Part shown: in pieces, positions 1 to 11,860 of the stretch | How the letters are laid out: each line of letters begins with the position of its first letter | How positions within the stretch are numbered: position 1 is the stretch's first letter | Assembly: GCF_002811765.1 (NCBI RefSeq) | Contig: NZ_NPDR01000011.1 | Coordinates: forward strand, 1 to 64,000 | From: Leptospira saintgironsiae | GTDB lineage: Bacteria; Spirochaetota; Leptospiria; Leptospirales; Leptospiraceae | Direction: 5' to 3' | DNA length: 64,000 nt | The notes under the pieces: generated by a model | Databases searched by the model: none | The model's input: only the letters and a program-made list of their open reading frames with translations | Told to the model about the DNA's origin: nothing | Translations under genes and position numbers: made by a program

Positions 1-523
1 CATCACCATGGAACAATCTCAGCTAATAAAAAATTTTAATTTCTCATTCGCAGTTATATTTGTTGTTAAAGAACTTTGTTTCTTCCCTCAACTTACAGTT
101 TGAAAGGCGAATGCCGTCCTACCCGCAAATTTCGGTTACTGACCTAAAAACAGCCAGAAGACCAAAATACAAAAACGACTCGGCCAGTCAAACTGTTTTT
201 ATAAAAATTTTGCAAGTCTATCTTTTCTAAATTTCGAAATCGGTAATTCTAATGTGACATAAGTCAAACTCGAATTCAAAGAGATTTCATTACTTCAAAG
301 CCCTTTGAGACATAGATTTAGCTTATTATGATATTTTAATGTAGCTTAAGAAATGAATACAAACTGAAGTTGATCACAGAAGCGCTGGTAATGAAAATTC
401 CGCGCAAAACACGGATACTAATTGAGAAAACGACGGGATGTGATAAAGGCGATGTCAGGCAATCTCTCCCACGGGCCACTCCCCTCCACCCGAACCCGGG
501 CGGGGGCGATCTCCTGAACCTTG

Positions 524-936
524 TAGGAACTCCAACAAAATCTACATATAGAAGTTTAGGGCGGCCCCCTCGCTTACGCTCAAGGTCGCGCTGCTTCGAT
601 TTCGCTATCGCTCATCCGTAACGCTTCGCGTCTCGGACTAAAGATCTGCGCATCGCTGCCGCAGTTATTTATCATATAATAAAGCCCTTCTTACCTATGG
701 GTCGCTGCGGTAAAATGCAGAGTATTGATTATAACTATGTTTTCGGTTCAAACAAATGGTTTTGATTACAACGCTTCTGTCGTTTGGCCTTTGGCCACCG
801 ACTCGCTTCGCGGTCGTTGCGGCAGGGATACGAAGGGCTTTAGTCCGGCTTGCCGGATGAGCGCGAATGCGCGAACCCGTAGTAGCCCGGTCTCGCAAAG
901 CGAGAGCCGCCCAACTCATTATAGGAATTCCAACAA
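524..936 (+). repeat. Imperfect 15-bp direct repeat flanking the stem-loop stretch
   Basis: TAGGAACTCCAACAA at 524-538 recurs with one mismatch as TAGGAATTCCAACAA at 922-936. The two copies bracket much of the G+C-rich stem-loop region. This could be a dispersed intergenic repeat or the borders of an inserted non-coding block; which one cannot be decided from one window. Confidence 0.45.
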
Positions 937-961
937 GCAGCGTAGGACCTCCTACAATGAG
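915..961. repeat. Inverted repeat upstream of permease gene
   Basis: CTCATTATAGGA at 915-926 pairs with TCCTACAATGAG at 950-961 (11 of 12 positions), leaving a 23-base loop. The right arm is part of GTAGGACCTCCTAC, itself nearly palindromic. It lies about 70 bases before the permease start, so it could be a terminator for upstream transcription or a dispersed repeat. No T-tract follows. Confidence 0.5.
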
Positions 962-1029
962 TGATTTAAAGTGGTTTTGAAAATGTCTTGTGAGTGAAAG
1001 TAAAGGGGCTATCTTGACCAAAACTCGAA

Positions 1030-2487
<1,458 letters not shown>

Positions 2488-2496
2488 GTTTCTACC

Positions 2497-2904
2497 TTGG
2501 AACTTTCTCCTAAAAACAAACTAAGGCTGCATCGATATTTAGGGATTGTTTCCTTAAGTTTTCTTTTTTCTCGTCCATTTATCATTCTATTTCAATTTCC
2601 AAATATTCAAGATTTTGAATACTTCTCCACGTATATCGGAAGAACAGGTGCCATCTTTGGAGTTCTGGCATTTATTAGCGGAGGTGGTTTAGGTAAATAT
2701 TTAGATGAGAAGAAGTCAAGAGTAGCAGAGATCCACACGATTGTAATGCTCGCAGGTTTAACTATGCAAGTTCCTGTTCTTGCGGAAGTGGAAATTCTTT
2801 TGACTCCAAACCTGATTTCTTATTTAGGCTGCGGAATCTTAATCTGGGGATGGATCCTCGGAAGAAGAGTTTTTATAAACAGAAAAAGAATCCTTCCATT
2901 TTAA
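2497..2904 (+). CDS. Small integral membrane protein, unknown function
   Basis: The 135-residue protein starts at TTG, nine bases after the permease stop. It shows about four hydrophobic segments: one around residues 15-33, one around 48-65, and two in the C-terminal half. A basic loop (YLDEKKSR) lies between them. No catalytic motif is visible and I do not recognise the family. The tight spacing suggests co-expression with the permease. It ends eight bases before the stop of the convergent acyltransferase gene. Confidence 0.65.
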   Translation: MELSPKNKLRLHRYLGIVSLSFLFSRPFIILFQFPNIQDFEYFSTYIGRTGAIFGVLAFISGGGLGKYLDEKKSRVAEIHTIVMLAGLTMQVPVLAEVEILLTPNLISYLGCGILIWGWILGRRVFINRKRILPF

Positions 2905-2911
2905 GACAGGC

Positions 2912-4189
2912 CTACAAATTCGAAAGTATATTCTTTCGGAAAGAATATGCAAACTGAGAGATATCCTCTTCTTTCCAACGATTCTTATCGTAGTTTATAT
3001 TGATTGCCATTCTATTTTCGTAAGTTGTAACAGTCGTAAAAACTGTTTGGGTTAAGGCAGGATGCACTGTAAAAGAAAGTTCTTTCACTTTTATTTCTTC
3101 AGATGCCAAAACAGGAATAATTCCTACATTGCTCAACAAACTAGCTTGAGGATTTCGATTCATCAGCAATTGGAAAAGTTTTAATCCATCTTCTTTTTCT
3201 AAAAATTGTTCGGAAGGAGGAAGTAATTCGTAAAATGCTCTGCCTTCCCTTCTTCCAATACGAGCCCTTACATCATTCATGATCGCCTTTGCCTTTATAT
3301 CAAAAGAATCTCTGATATTTACAGGAGTAGTGAATAGAGAAATATAAAGTCCTAATGCAGAATCAGGCACAGGATGACTCAAATGAGGTCGTAGATCGGC
3401 TGGAGTAGAAAGATATAATACTCCTTCTTGGCTTTTATCAAAAAAATCTGCAAGTGCGGTTACTTGAGAAGCGCCCAAGATCCCATGAAAGGAGATCTTC
3501 TTTTGTTTAGAAGTTTTTAATAGAGAATTTACATCTTCTTCTTCTAAATAAAAACTAATGATCTCAGGATCTTGTTCTTCCTTTTTGCGAGTGAATTGAG
3601 GAATGATCAGAGGTTTTTCCGGTTTTGGTCCTCCTTTATACAATTCTTCTGCGGGATATAATTCCATTAGAGAAGAATATTCTGAATCTTCTTCGATTTC
3701 GTCTGCTTCGCCTGTACTTGCTCTGAGTACATCTAAAAGAAATCTACAACCCGATCTTCCATCTCCAATACTATGATGAAAGATAACACCAATCGCAAAT
3801 TTAGAATTTCCGGAAGTATAAAATATAGTTCTGATTAAAGGAGAATCTCCCAATTCAAAAAGTCGGATAGTTTCCTTGGCTAATTTAGATTTCCAATCCG
3901 GAGAATAGAAATCTTTTTGGATCGGGATTTTTTTGTCTGAGGTTGCAAAGTATAAATGAGAATCTTGTCCGGCTTGTTTTAAGATCTGAACCTTAGCTAA
4001 CGCATGTTTGTTTTGGATAAGGTCCAGAGCTTTGCGTAAATTTTCTTCTGAAAAAGAACCTTCTCCTTCTGCCATTACACAGAAGTTCATAGAGGAGGCG
4101 CGGTCATATAACCAGAAATTTGCCTCCGCTTGGTCTAAGGATCGAATGAATTGACCTTGGGGTCTTTCAGATTCTTTTAAATTTTGCAT
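2912..4189 (-). CDS. Condensation-domain / PapA-type acyltransferase
   Basis: The 425-residue protein carries HHSIGDG at residues 138-144, the HHxxxDG active-site motif of the CoA-dependent acyltransferase superfamily (NRPS condensation domains, PapA5, alcohol acetyltransferases). The N-terminal block RSLDQAEANFW resembles the start of AATase/PapA-like proteins. Such enzymes transfer acyl groups from CoA or carrier proteins to hydroxyl or amino groups. There is no signal peptide, so it is cytosolic. The fatty-acid desaturase gene lies 21 bases upstream on the same strand, with an AraC regulator before it, which suggests lipid or wax-ester-like modification. The acceptor is unknown. Confidence 0.75.
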   Translation of the reverse strand: MQNLKESERPQGQFIRSLDQAEANFWLYDRASSMNFCVMAEGEGSFSEENLRKALDLIQNKHALAKVQILKQAGQDSHLYFATSDKKIPIQKDFYSPDWKSKLAKETIRLFELGDSPLIRTIFYTSGNSKFAIGVIFHHSIGDGRSGCRFLLDVLRASTGEADEIEEDSEYSSLMELYPAEELYKGGPKPEKPLIIPQFTRKKEEQDPEIISFYLEEEDVNSLLKTSKQKKISFHGILGASQVTALADFFDKSQEGVLYLSTPADLRPHLSHPVPDSALGLYISLFTTPVNIRDSFDIKAKAIMNDVRARIGRREGRAFYELLPPSEQFLEKEDGLKLFQLLMNRNPQASLLSNVGIIPVLASEEIKVKELSFTVHPALTQTVFTTVTTYENRMAININYDKNRWKEEDISQFAYSFRKNILSNL

Positions 4190-4210
4190 GCCATTTCCGA
4201 CTTTAAAGTA

Positions 4211-5278
4211 CTAGGCCGGAATCGCAATACCATCCATTTTTTCTTTTTGGTAACGATTCGCCCTTGTCATACTTTCAAAGTCGTTAAAACGAATTCCATA
4301 TTTTTTTAAGAATGGTTTTACTTTAGGTGCGACTGCTTGTCTTAGATAGAACGGCTGTGTTACCACGAAATGATGGATCCCATGAGTGGCTCCAAAATTA
4401 AAACAGAACATATGTAAAGGTAATATCCACCAAGAATCCAACACTTGGGTCTGTTGGTATAAACTCTTAACATCTCCGTAATAATGCATATTAGAGGAAA
4501 CAATCTGTATCGCAGATTGCCTTAGCCAACATGGGATCAAATACACTACCGCAGCAGTATTTAAGAAATTATGAATATAGGCAGTAGTTCCTGTTTCTTG
4601 TATAGGACTTCCTAATGACCAATTGATCAAAGAAATCATTCCCCAGATCAAGAATGAATACCAAAGAAGAAGATACACTAAACGATAAGGCCCCTTGATC
4701 GGTTTAGCTTTTATTTTTGCAAGATAACGGATCGCATCTTTTCTGATCTTAGGTCCTTGTAGAACGACTGCCATGATCGGATCTATCATCACGAGTATAC
4801 GTTTGATACCCCACGGCATTCCGTTACTAATAAATCTTTCTTCTATATCTTCTATGTTTCCTGAAAGTTTATGATGAAGAAGATGGATCTCTTTTCTAAA
4901 CCAAGGATTAACCGTATTCGCGCGGAATAACCAGACCATCCAAAATAGAAAGTTCTGCATCTTAGGATTTTCTTTAAAATAAATACTATGGATCAGGTCA
5001 TGTTCCATCTCATGAAGAAAGGATGCCAAGATCCCATTTCCAATAATACAAGCCCAGAAAGGAATGATATCCATTACATACAAACTTCCGAGTAGGATCA
5101 TTCCTAAAGCGGAACCCATAGTGATCCCGAATCCGATTGCGTCTTGGTATTTTAAAAAGGAGAAACGTTTTCTAAGTTTAGAATCCGAACGGCGGATCCA
5201 TTTGATGATACGTTTTGTTTTTTCTTTTTCGGGAAATCGATCTGAAATGTTTTTTCGCTCAAGGGTCAGGGAACTCAT
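4211..5278 (-). CDS. Membrane fatty acid desaturase
   Basis: The three histidine boxes of membrane di-iron desaturases are present: HEMEHD (residues 89-94), HLLHH (132-136) and HGIHH (299-303), separated by hydrophobic segments. These ligands hold the two irons that insert a double bond into acyl chains, at the inner membrane. I chose ATG at 5278 (355 residues) because GGAG stands just upstream; an in-frame TTG at 5371 would add 31 residues with no ribosome-binding site. The neighbours are an AraC-type membrane regulator upstream and an acyltransferase downstream on the same strand, so membrane-lipid adjustment is a reasonable inference. Confidence 0.85.
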   Translation of the reverse strand: MSSLTLERKNISDRFPEKEKTKRIIKWIRRSDSKLRKRFSFLKYQDAIGFGITMGSALGMILLGSLYVMDIIPFWACIIGNGILASFLHEMEHDLIHSIYFKENPKMQNFLFWMVWLFRANTVNPWFRKEIHLLHHKLSGNIEDIEERFISNGMPWGIKRILVMIDPIMAVVLQGPKIRKDAIRYLAKIKAKPIKGPYRLVYLLLWYSFLIWGMISLINWSLGSPIQETGTTAYIHNFLNTAAVVYLIPCWLRQSAIQIVSSNMHYYGDVKSLYQQTQVLDSWWILPLHMFCFNFGATHGIHHFVVTQPFYLRQAVAPKVKPFLKKYGIRFNDFESMTRANRYQKEKMDGIAIPA

Positions 5279-5392
5279 ATCCACTCCGATGTAACTGATG
5301 AATGGAATTATATCCAGAATCTCAGATCCGTCGTTCCAATCTATAAACCGAAACCATAGAATCGGTTTCAATTGATAGGATGGGACCGATCT

Positions 5393-6529
5393 TTAAGAAT
5401 TTTTCTCCCTATATTCAGATGGAGGAACTCCAACTTCTTTCTGAAACGCTCTATGGAAGGAGGTTTTACTCCTAAATCCAACTTCATAGGCTATATCCAG
5501 AACAGAAGTATCCTTGTTTTTGGAAAGTAACTCGCAAGCCTCTCGGATCCTATATTCGTTTACGAATGCCGAAAAATTTTTGCCCATTTCTTGGTTGATC
5601 AATTCTGAAAGTTGGTGAGAAGAAAGTCCAAGCTCATCCGCAAGACTTGCCAGACTTAAGTCCTCGTCTTTGTACAATTTTTCGACTTCCATCGCTTTTA
5701 GTAAATTTTCCCTGAGTGTAACGAGGTCCATTCCTTGCAATAAGGAGCGGGAATATTTTTGAAAGGTAACTCTTGCAACCTCTTGTAAGTTTTGGAAATA
5801 AGCAGGGTATCTTCTACCAATCAAATAAGAAACACAAAGACTTAAGCCCATCATGCAAGCGCTCACCAGTAGAAATAGTGGATTCTTATCTATCAGAAAG
5901 AATGCACCTACTGAATGATTGGCGATCGTGGCGAGAATGATATAGAGAAGAACTCTTGCAGTCCATTCTTCTTTTAAAACATTCGGCTTAAATAATATTC
6001 TACTCCCTCTCAATAATCCTGCAATATAGGTAGCGAGTATGAGTAGTGGAACTAGAAAAACCAGATCCAATGCACTTCTTGTCAAAGAGAATGTTTGGAT
6101 ACCTTCTCTGACCGCATCCGAATCCGGCACAAAACTTAAAAAATATAAAACCCAGATGATCCCCGGCATAATAGAATGTTTTGGGCTTAGACCCAATGTA
6201 GATTTTTCAAATTCTGAATTTTGAATGATCTTGTGAATGCCGTATAGAATGGGACCTATGGAACCTAAAACAGGAATATGAAGAAGTACGATCCTAGGAT
6301 ATGAAGAAGAAAGTCCAAATACATAAAATAAACAGCTGCCTTGTAATAACCCAAGGCATACGAATAATAAAGAAAGCAAACGATTGAGAGCCGTTTTTCT
6401 TTCTAGAATATTCTGCCCTATACATAATAAGGCCCCGAGGTAAGTTCCGAAGATCGCGAAAGAAACTAAAATCCAGAAAGCCGGAGATTGAGAGACTTGT
6501 TCCGGAAATAGTATCGGAAGATTAGGCAT
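5393..6529 (-). CDS. AraC-family regulator with N-terminal multi-TM domain
   Basis: The 378-residue protein has about seven hydrophobic segments in residues 15-240, then a linker, then a C-terminal AraC/XylS double helix-turn-helix (about 275-375). The conserved AraC ending is visible: ...DIAYEVGFRSKTSFHRAFQKEVGVPPSEYR, written here only in outline. Membrane-tethered AraC proteins of this build are common in Leptospira and may sense a membrane or lipid signal. The desaturase and acyltransferase genes follow on the same strand, and they are the obvious candidate targets. Start ATG at 6529. Confidence 0.88.
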   Translation of the reverse strand: MPNLPILFPEQVSQSPAFWILVSFAIFGTYLGALLCIGQNILERKTALNRLLSLLFVCLGLLQGSCLFYVFGLSSSYPRIVLLHIPVLGSIGPILYGIHKIIQNSEFEKSTLGLSPKHSIMPGIIWVLYFLSFVPDSDAVREGIQTFSLTRSALDLVFLVPLLILATYIAGLLRGSRILFKPNVLKEEWTARVLLYIILATIANHSVGAFFLIDKNPLFLLVSACMMGLSLCVSYLIGRRYPAYFQNLQEVARVTFQKYSRSLLQGMDLVTLRENLLKAMEVEKLYKDEDLSLASLADELGLSSHQLSELINQEMGKNFSAFVNEYRIREACELLSKNKDTSVLDIAYEVGFRSKTSFHRAFQKEVGVPPSEYREKNS

Positions 6530-6671
6530 CCAAGGCTTTATCTACTATCCGTACAGGTTGTCAACCTTCTGTAGGACCTTTATTTTAGTCGGGAAACGAA
6601 ATCAGTTCTTTCTAAAAATCAAAAAAGTTTGACATCAAATTTAGAAAAACAAAAGACATAGGATCGAAAAG

Positions 6672-6689
6672 GTAGACTATATGGTCTAC
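6672..6689. promoter_or_regulatory. Palindromic operator candidate before the crotonase gene
   Basis: GTAGACTATATGGTCTAC is an 18-base palindrome with one mismatched pair, placed 17 bases before the ATG at 6707 and just ahead of the CGGAGGA ribosome-binding site. Its size and half-site layout are like TetR-family operators of acyl-CoA metabolism genes. No TetR gene is in the window. Confidence 0.5.
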
Positions 6690-6706
6690 TCATCCCGGAG
6701 GATTTT

Positions 6707-7501
6707 ATGAAATCGTATACTTATATCCAAATCGAAAAGAAAGGTCCTGTATTCTGTATCGCACTCAACCGCCCAGATGCAAGAAACGCGATGAATACAC
6801 AAATGATTATGGAGTTAAGCGAAGCTCTTACTGTTTACGAAGATGATCCAAGCTCCAGATGTGCAGTTCTATATGCAAATGGTCTTCATTTTACTTTCGG
6901 TTTAGAATTGGAAGATGTTGCAAAATCGATCATTGATCAAGGCAGAAACTTTTTCAAAAAGGGGAATATCAATCCTTGGGACACCGGAGGAACAGGCAGA
7001 ATTCGGAAAAAACCCTTAATCACCGCAGTCCACGGGTTTTGCCTAACTTTAGGAATTGAATTGATGTTAGCTTCCGACATTGCTCTCGCTGCAGAGAAAA
7101 CAGTATTCGCTCAAATGGAAGTACAAAGAGGGATTTTACCTTTTGGAGGAGCTACGATCCGATTTGTAAGAGCCTCAGGTTGGGGAAATGCAATGAAATA
7201 TATCTTAACAGGAGATACTTTCGATGCTTCCGAAGGATATCGGATCGGAATTGTACAAGAAGTTCTACCTAAAAAAGAATTATTGGTAAGAGCAATGGAA
7301 CTTGCAGAAAAAATTTCAGCACAAGCTCCAAAAGCAATAGATGCAGTTCTCGAAAATGCAAGAAAAGCAATCGAAGTCGGTGATCTGGAAGCGATTGATG
7401 ATCTAGTGCCTTTAGTGACTGATTGTTTAAAATCTGAAGATGGGCAAGAAGGCATCCGCTCCTTATTGGAAAAAAGAACTGCAGTTTTCAAAGGAAAATA
7501 G
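6707..7501 (+). CDS. Enoyl-CoA hydratase/isomerase (crotonase) family protein
   Basis: The 264-residue product has the crotonase fold signatures: ALNRPDARNAM near residue 18, which starts the first oxyanion-hole strand, HGFCLTLGIELMLASDIALA around 108, and RGILPFGGAT around 140, in the position of the active-site loop. Crotonases hydrate or isomerise acyl-CoA substrates in the cytosol, usually in beta-oxidation. Of the two catalytic glutamates of classical hydratases, the second is not obvious here, so an isomerase or related reaction is possible. It has a strong CGGAGGA ribosome-binding site, a palindrome upstream, and an acyl-CoA dehydrogenase gene downstream. Confidence 0.88.
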   Translation: MKSYTYIQIEKKGPVFCIALNRPDARNAMNTQMIMELSEALTVYEDDPSSRCAVLYANGLHFTFGLELEDVAKSIIDQGRNFFKKGNINPWDTGGTGRIRKKPLITAVHGFCLTLGIELMLASDIALAAEKTVFAQMEVQRGILPFGGATIRFVRASGWGNAMKYILTGDTFDASEGYRIGIVQEVLPKKELLVRAMELAEKISAQAPKAIDAVLENARKAIEVGDLEAIDDLVPLVTDCLKSEDGQEGIRSLLEKRTAVFKGK

Positions 7502-7642
7502 TATTTTAAATTTTTAGAATATACTGCTTTATTTAAAATTCGTATTTAGTTTGCATTCCTAACAAACGATATTCGGATGCTGGGAATTCTACTTGCCTTC
7601 GCATATGTTTCTTCGAGTTTAGCAGGATCCGAGGGAATATTA

Positions 7643-8811
7643 ATGGATTTTAGCCTAAGTTCCGATGAACAAGAGTTCACAGAATCATTTCGCAATTTTT
7701 GCAAAAAGGAGATCAGCCCATTTGCGGAAGAAGCAGATAAAACAAAGGAACTTCCCAGATCTCATTATCTCAAACTGGGAGAAGCAGGCTATTTAGGCCT
7801 CTTACACGAAGAGGAATTTGGCGGACAGGGAGCGGGAGTTTTTTTAAGCACCTTAGCGATGGAGATTATCTCCGAATCCTGTGGTTCTACTTTTTTTAGC
7901 GCAGGTGCTTCTGCAGGTTTATTCGGACTTCCTATTAAACATTTCGGAACTCCTGAGCAAAAGAAAAAATATCTGCCTGATATCATCTCTGGTAAAACAA
8001 TCGGCTCTTTAGGAGTAACAGAACCTGATGGAGGTTCTGATGTTTCAGGACTTTCTTCCCTTGCTAAAAAATCTGGGAAGGATCGTTATCTTCTCTCAGG
8101 TCAAAAAACTTATATAACTAACGCGCCTAATGCTGATTATTGTTTGGTTCTTGCAAGAACCCAAGACGAAACGGGAAAAGAAAAAGGACTCACTCATTTT
8201 ATTGTAAGTCTGAATTCAAAAGGTATCTCTAGGTCTGCCGCAATGGACAAAATGGGACTCAAAGCGTCCCCTACTGGAGCATTATTCTTTGAAGATGTAG
8301 AAGTTCCGGAAGAAAATATTTTAGGTAAATTAGGAAAAGGTTTTAGACAAACAATGCAAACCTTTAACGCAGAAAGACTTTCTTTGGCGGCTTATTCCTT
8401 AGGAGTCATGAAAGCTTGTCTAGATGAATCTAAATCTTTCTCTGCTTCCCGCAAAAGTTTCGGCAAATCTATTTACCAACACCAAGGTGTTGCATTCATG
8501 CTCGCGGAAATTTATTCAAAGTATGAAGCGGCAAAATGGCTTACCTATAATACCGCCTGGGAAATGGAAAAAATTGAATCGGAAGGAAAACCGAGCATGA
8601 GTCTTTCCGGAAAATGTGCCGCTTGTAAATTATTCGCAACTACTGCAGCAAGAGAAGTTACAAATCTTGCAGTCCAGATACATGGAGGAGCAGGTTATAT
8701 GGATGAATACAAAGTTTCTCGCCTATATAGAGACACTCGTTTAGGAGAGATAGGTGGCGGAACAAGCGAGATCCAAAAACTGATCATCTCCGGAAGTATC
8801 ATGAAGGAATC

Positions 8812-8815
<4 letters not shown>
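7643..8815 (+). CDS. Acyl-CoA dehydrogenase
   Basis: The 390-residue FAD enzyme oxidises acyl-CoA to enoyl-CoA. The family order is intact: an N-terminal helical domain, a middle beta domain with the FAD/substrate motif [14 protein letters not shown], and a C-terminal helical domain with IHGGAGY and the EIGGGTSEI segment holding the usual catalytic glutamate. I chose ATG at 7643, with GAGGGA upstream and the typical MDFxLSxDEQ start. An in-frame ATG at 7577 would add a hydrophobic leader foreign to the family. With the preceding crotonase it gives two successive beta-oxidation steps. Its stop overlaps the stop of the convergent GH18 gene. Confidence 0.93.
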
Positions 8816-10077
<1,262 letters not shown>

Positions 10078-10150
10078 TGTTTCCGAGGTTTTTACAAATA
10101 GAAACGATGACAAGTCAGAAAACAAATCCAGAGAAACGATAGTTCTAAAG

Positions 10151-10915
10151 ATGGAATACAAAAAAGATTTCAGTCCATTACAGCTCAATCTAGGAATCCA
10201 GTATTCTGAGATCGCTCCTTGTACTGAACTCATCTCTTGTATCGCATATTATTGGGAATTTAGTTCCGAATTATCCACACCAAGCCAGTACCAAGTAGTT
10301 CCAGATGCCTGCGTAGATCTAATCATGAATATAAACTCGGAGGGCCCTATTTTAATTTCACTCTCCCCTATTTCCTTGGAAAATTTTCCAATCCAGCCAG
10401 GAGATCGTTGGTTTGGAATACGATTTTTGCCTTCTGGAATTCGTAAATTTTTTAAGATGGATTTGGGAGAACTAAAAAGCCAAACTTCTATATTTCATGA
10501 AATATTTCCGGCAGAGGCCAAAGAGTTAGAAGACAAATTAAGAATTTCTAATTCATTTTTTAATCGTATCAAAACCTGTGATCTTTATTTTTCGGAACTC
10601 TTAAAGAAGAAGTCTTTAGGAACTGATCCAAGGATCGAGACTTCTTTGAAAGAAATATATTCGGATTTTCAAAAGCCTACAGAAAAATTAGGACTTCAAA
10701 TTTCTTCCAGGCATCTCAGAAGATTATTTTCAGAGAATATCGGACTTTCTCCAAAGGAATTCGCAAAAGTTCTCAGATTCCAAGCGGCTCTTAGAAATTG
10801 GAAAGAAAACGGCCAGTTAGATATCGGAGAAGGTTTTTATGATCAGTCCCATTTTATCAAGGACTGGAAGAAGTTCACAGGTCTCACACCTTCTTCTTTG
10901 CGTAAATTCCGCTAA
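10151..10915 (+). CDS. AraC-family regulator with DUF6597-like N-terminal domain
   Basis: The 254-residue soluble protein has an N-terminal beta-rich sensor (about 1-130, including [12 protein letters not shown] and FGIRFLPSG, typical of DUF6597-type AraC proteins). A C-terminal helix-turn-helix region follows (about 165-254), with [20 protein letters not shown] and [19 protein letters not shown]. It is divergent from the GH18 gene and is followed by a VOC protein gene after 68 bases; either could be a target. In other bacteria this architecture often sits beside VOC or DoxX genes, which supports the second. Confidence 0.88.
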   Translation: MEYKKDFSPLQLNLGIQYSEIAPCTELISCIAYYWEFSSELSTPSQYQVVPDACVDLIMNINSEGPILISLSPISLENFPIQPGDRWFGIRFLPSGIRKFFKMDLGELKSQTSIFHEIFPAEAKELEDKLRISNSFFNRIKTCDLYFSELLKKKSLGTDPRIETSLKEIYSDFQKPTEKLGLQISSRHLRRLFSENIGLSPKEFAKVLRFQAALRNWKENGQLDIGEGFYDQSHFIKDWKKFTGLTPSSLRKFR

Positions 10916-10983
10916 TACTTTGTCCGATTTTTACAATTCAAATCTTTCATTTCAGGTTAAATTCCAAGTCATAGGAGAAACTT

Positions 10984-11367
10984 ATGAAATTAAATCCAGG
11001 AATAGTCACGAGTAAACTAAAAGAGACCAAGGAATTTTATGTAGGCAAATTAGGATTCCAGATCGTTTTTGAGAATGATTGGTATATTCTTCTTTCCACC
11101 CCAAACGGAAAACATGAAATTTCATTTTTACTTCCGGAACTTCCGAGCCAAAACTCCGCCTTCCAAAAAGAATATTCTGGATTTGGAATGTATCTCACGA
11201 TTGAAACTGAAGATGTAGATCTTCTTTATTCTGAACTGAAAAAGAAAAACTTATCTATTCTTTTGGATTTAAAAGAAGAAGAATGGGGAGATAGACATTT
11301 TGCAATCTCTGATCCGAATGGGATCGGTATAGATTTCGTGAAATATACAGCACCTGTGAGCGCTTAG
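10984..11367 (+). CDS. VOC (glyoxalase/bleomycin-resistance) family protein
   Basis: The 127-residue protein has the paired beta-alpha-beta-beta-beta modules of the vicinal oxygen chelate superfamily: TSKLKETKEFYVGKLGF at the start and FAISDPNGIGIDFVKY at the end. Members bind a metal and act as glyoxalases, dioxygenases or drug-binding resistance proteins; the activity cannot be assigned here. ATAGGAGAA stands just before ATG 10984. The gene follows an AraC regulator on the same strand, and its stop overlaps that of the convergent small gene. Confidence 0.85.
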   Translation: MKLNPGIVTSKLKETKEFYVGKLGFQIVFENDWYILLSTPNGKHEISFLLPELPSQNSAFQKEYSGFGMYLTIETEDVDLLYSELKKKNLSILLDLKEEEWGDRHFAISDPNGIGIDFVKYTAPVSA

Positions 11368-11738
11368 ATAGACATTCCGTTTTTCTTGAGTATGTCCAAT
11401 GCGGTTTGCCTTAAAATTGGATGAACAACAAAATCTTCCGGATCCGGAGCCTTTCTTTCGGGTTCGGGATTTTTGAACTTATCCGGTCCAATCCATTGGG
11501 AGAGGGCCCATAACATTCTTTGGAAAATTTCGTCTATCCTTCTCTGATAACCCGCCTTCTTATAATAACCGTAGGCGAGGATCGGAAGTTTTTTTTCGAA
11601 CATGAAATGGTCTCCTAAACGAATGAGCCCATCCTTGTATTCTGTTTTCAGAAAACATTCCCTGGCTTTTCGGATATCACCTTCGTTGAAGGCCTGATTT
11701 CCCTGACGGATCAGTTCCATTCTTTCTTTAGGATCCAT
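11364..11738 (-). CDS. Conserved hypothetical TPR-like protein
   Basis: The 124-residue soluble protein looks helical, and its N-terminal 70 residues (GNQAFNEGDIRKARECF, ILAYGYYKKAGY) resemble tetratricopeptide-type helix pairs. The C-terminal third is proline- and charge-rich, then helical. There is no signal peptide or catalytic motif, and I cannot name a function. It is divergent from bcp with 122 bases between. Confidence 0.6.
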   Translation of the reverse strand: MDPKERMELIRQGNQAFNEGDIRKARECFLKTEYKDGLIRLGDHFMFEKKLPILAYGYYKKAGYQRRIDEIFQRMLWALSQWIGPDKFKNPEPERKAPDPEDFVVHPILRQTALDILKKNGMSI

Positions 11739-11860
11739 AGTTTTACTATCGTCAGGTTTTTCGATTTCGCAAGGCTTTTTACCTTCTTCTTCCCTTCTGA
11801 AAACGGAAACGAAACAAAAAATCTTGTATAGAACCAGAGTTCCCCATCATTTGTCTTTGT

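Larger units (their letters stand above)
1..1029. other. Non-coding region with a stem-loop-rich stretch
   Basis: No convincing gene is seen in the first kilobase. Bases 1-360 are AT-rich with no recognisable element. From about 440 to 961 the sequence becomes G+C-richer and full of short inverted repeats, for example TCCGGC-tt-GCCGGA at 844-857, GCGCGAATGCGCG at 861-873 and several CGCTTCGCG-type words. Open frames here have no ribosome-binding site and no protein-like composition. The stretch lies upstream of the permease gene and looks like a patchwork of degenerate intergenic repeats rather than a decayed protein gene. Confidence 0.6.

Noticed and set aside
370..621. An 83-codon open frame in the first intergenic region
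   Set aside because: No ribosome-binding site; the protein is Pro/Arg-rich low complexity from the repeat-rich DNA, not protein-like.
695..1021. A 108-codon minus-strand open frame before the permease
   Set aside because: It covers the palindrome-rich stretch, has no initiation signal and no recognisable domain.
5279..5371. 31-residue N-terminal extension of the desaturase
   Set aside because: It starts at TTG without a ribosome-binding site, while ATG 5278 has GGAG.
6629..6634. TTGACA as a -35 box for the crotonase gene
   Set aside because: No acceptable -10 at 16-18 bases; the best candidate is about 20-24 bases away.
10078..10233. Longer N terminus for the GH18 gene
   Set aside because: It would overlap the divergent AraC gene and bury the lipoprotein signal at residue 53.
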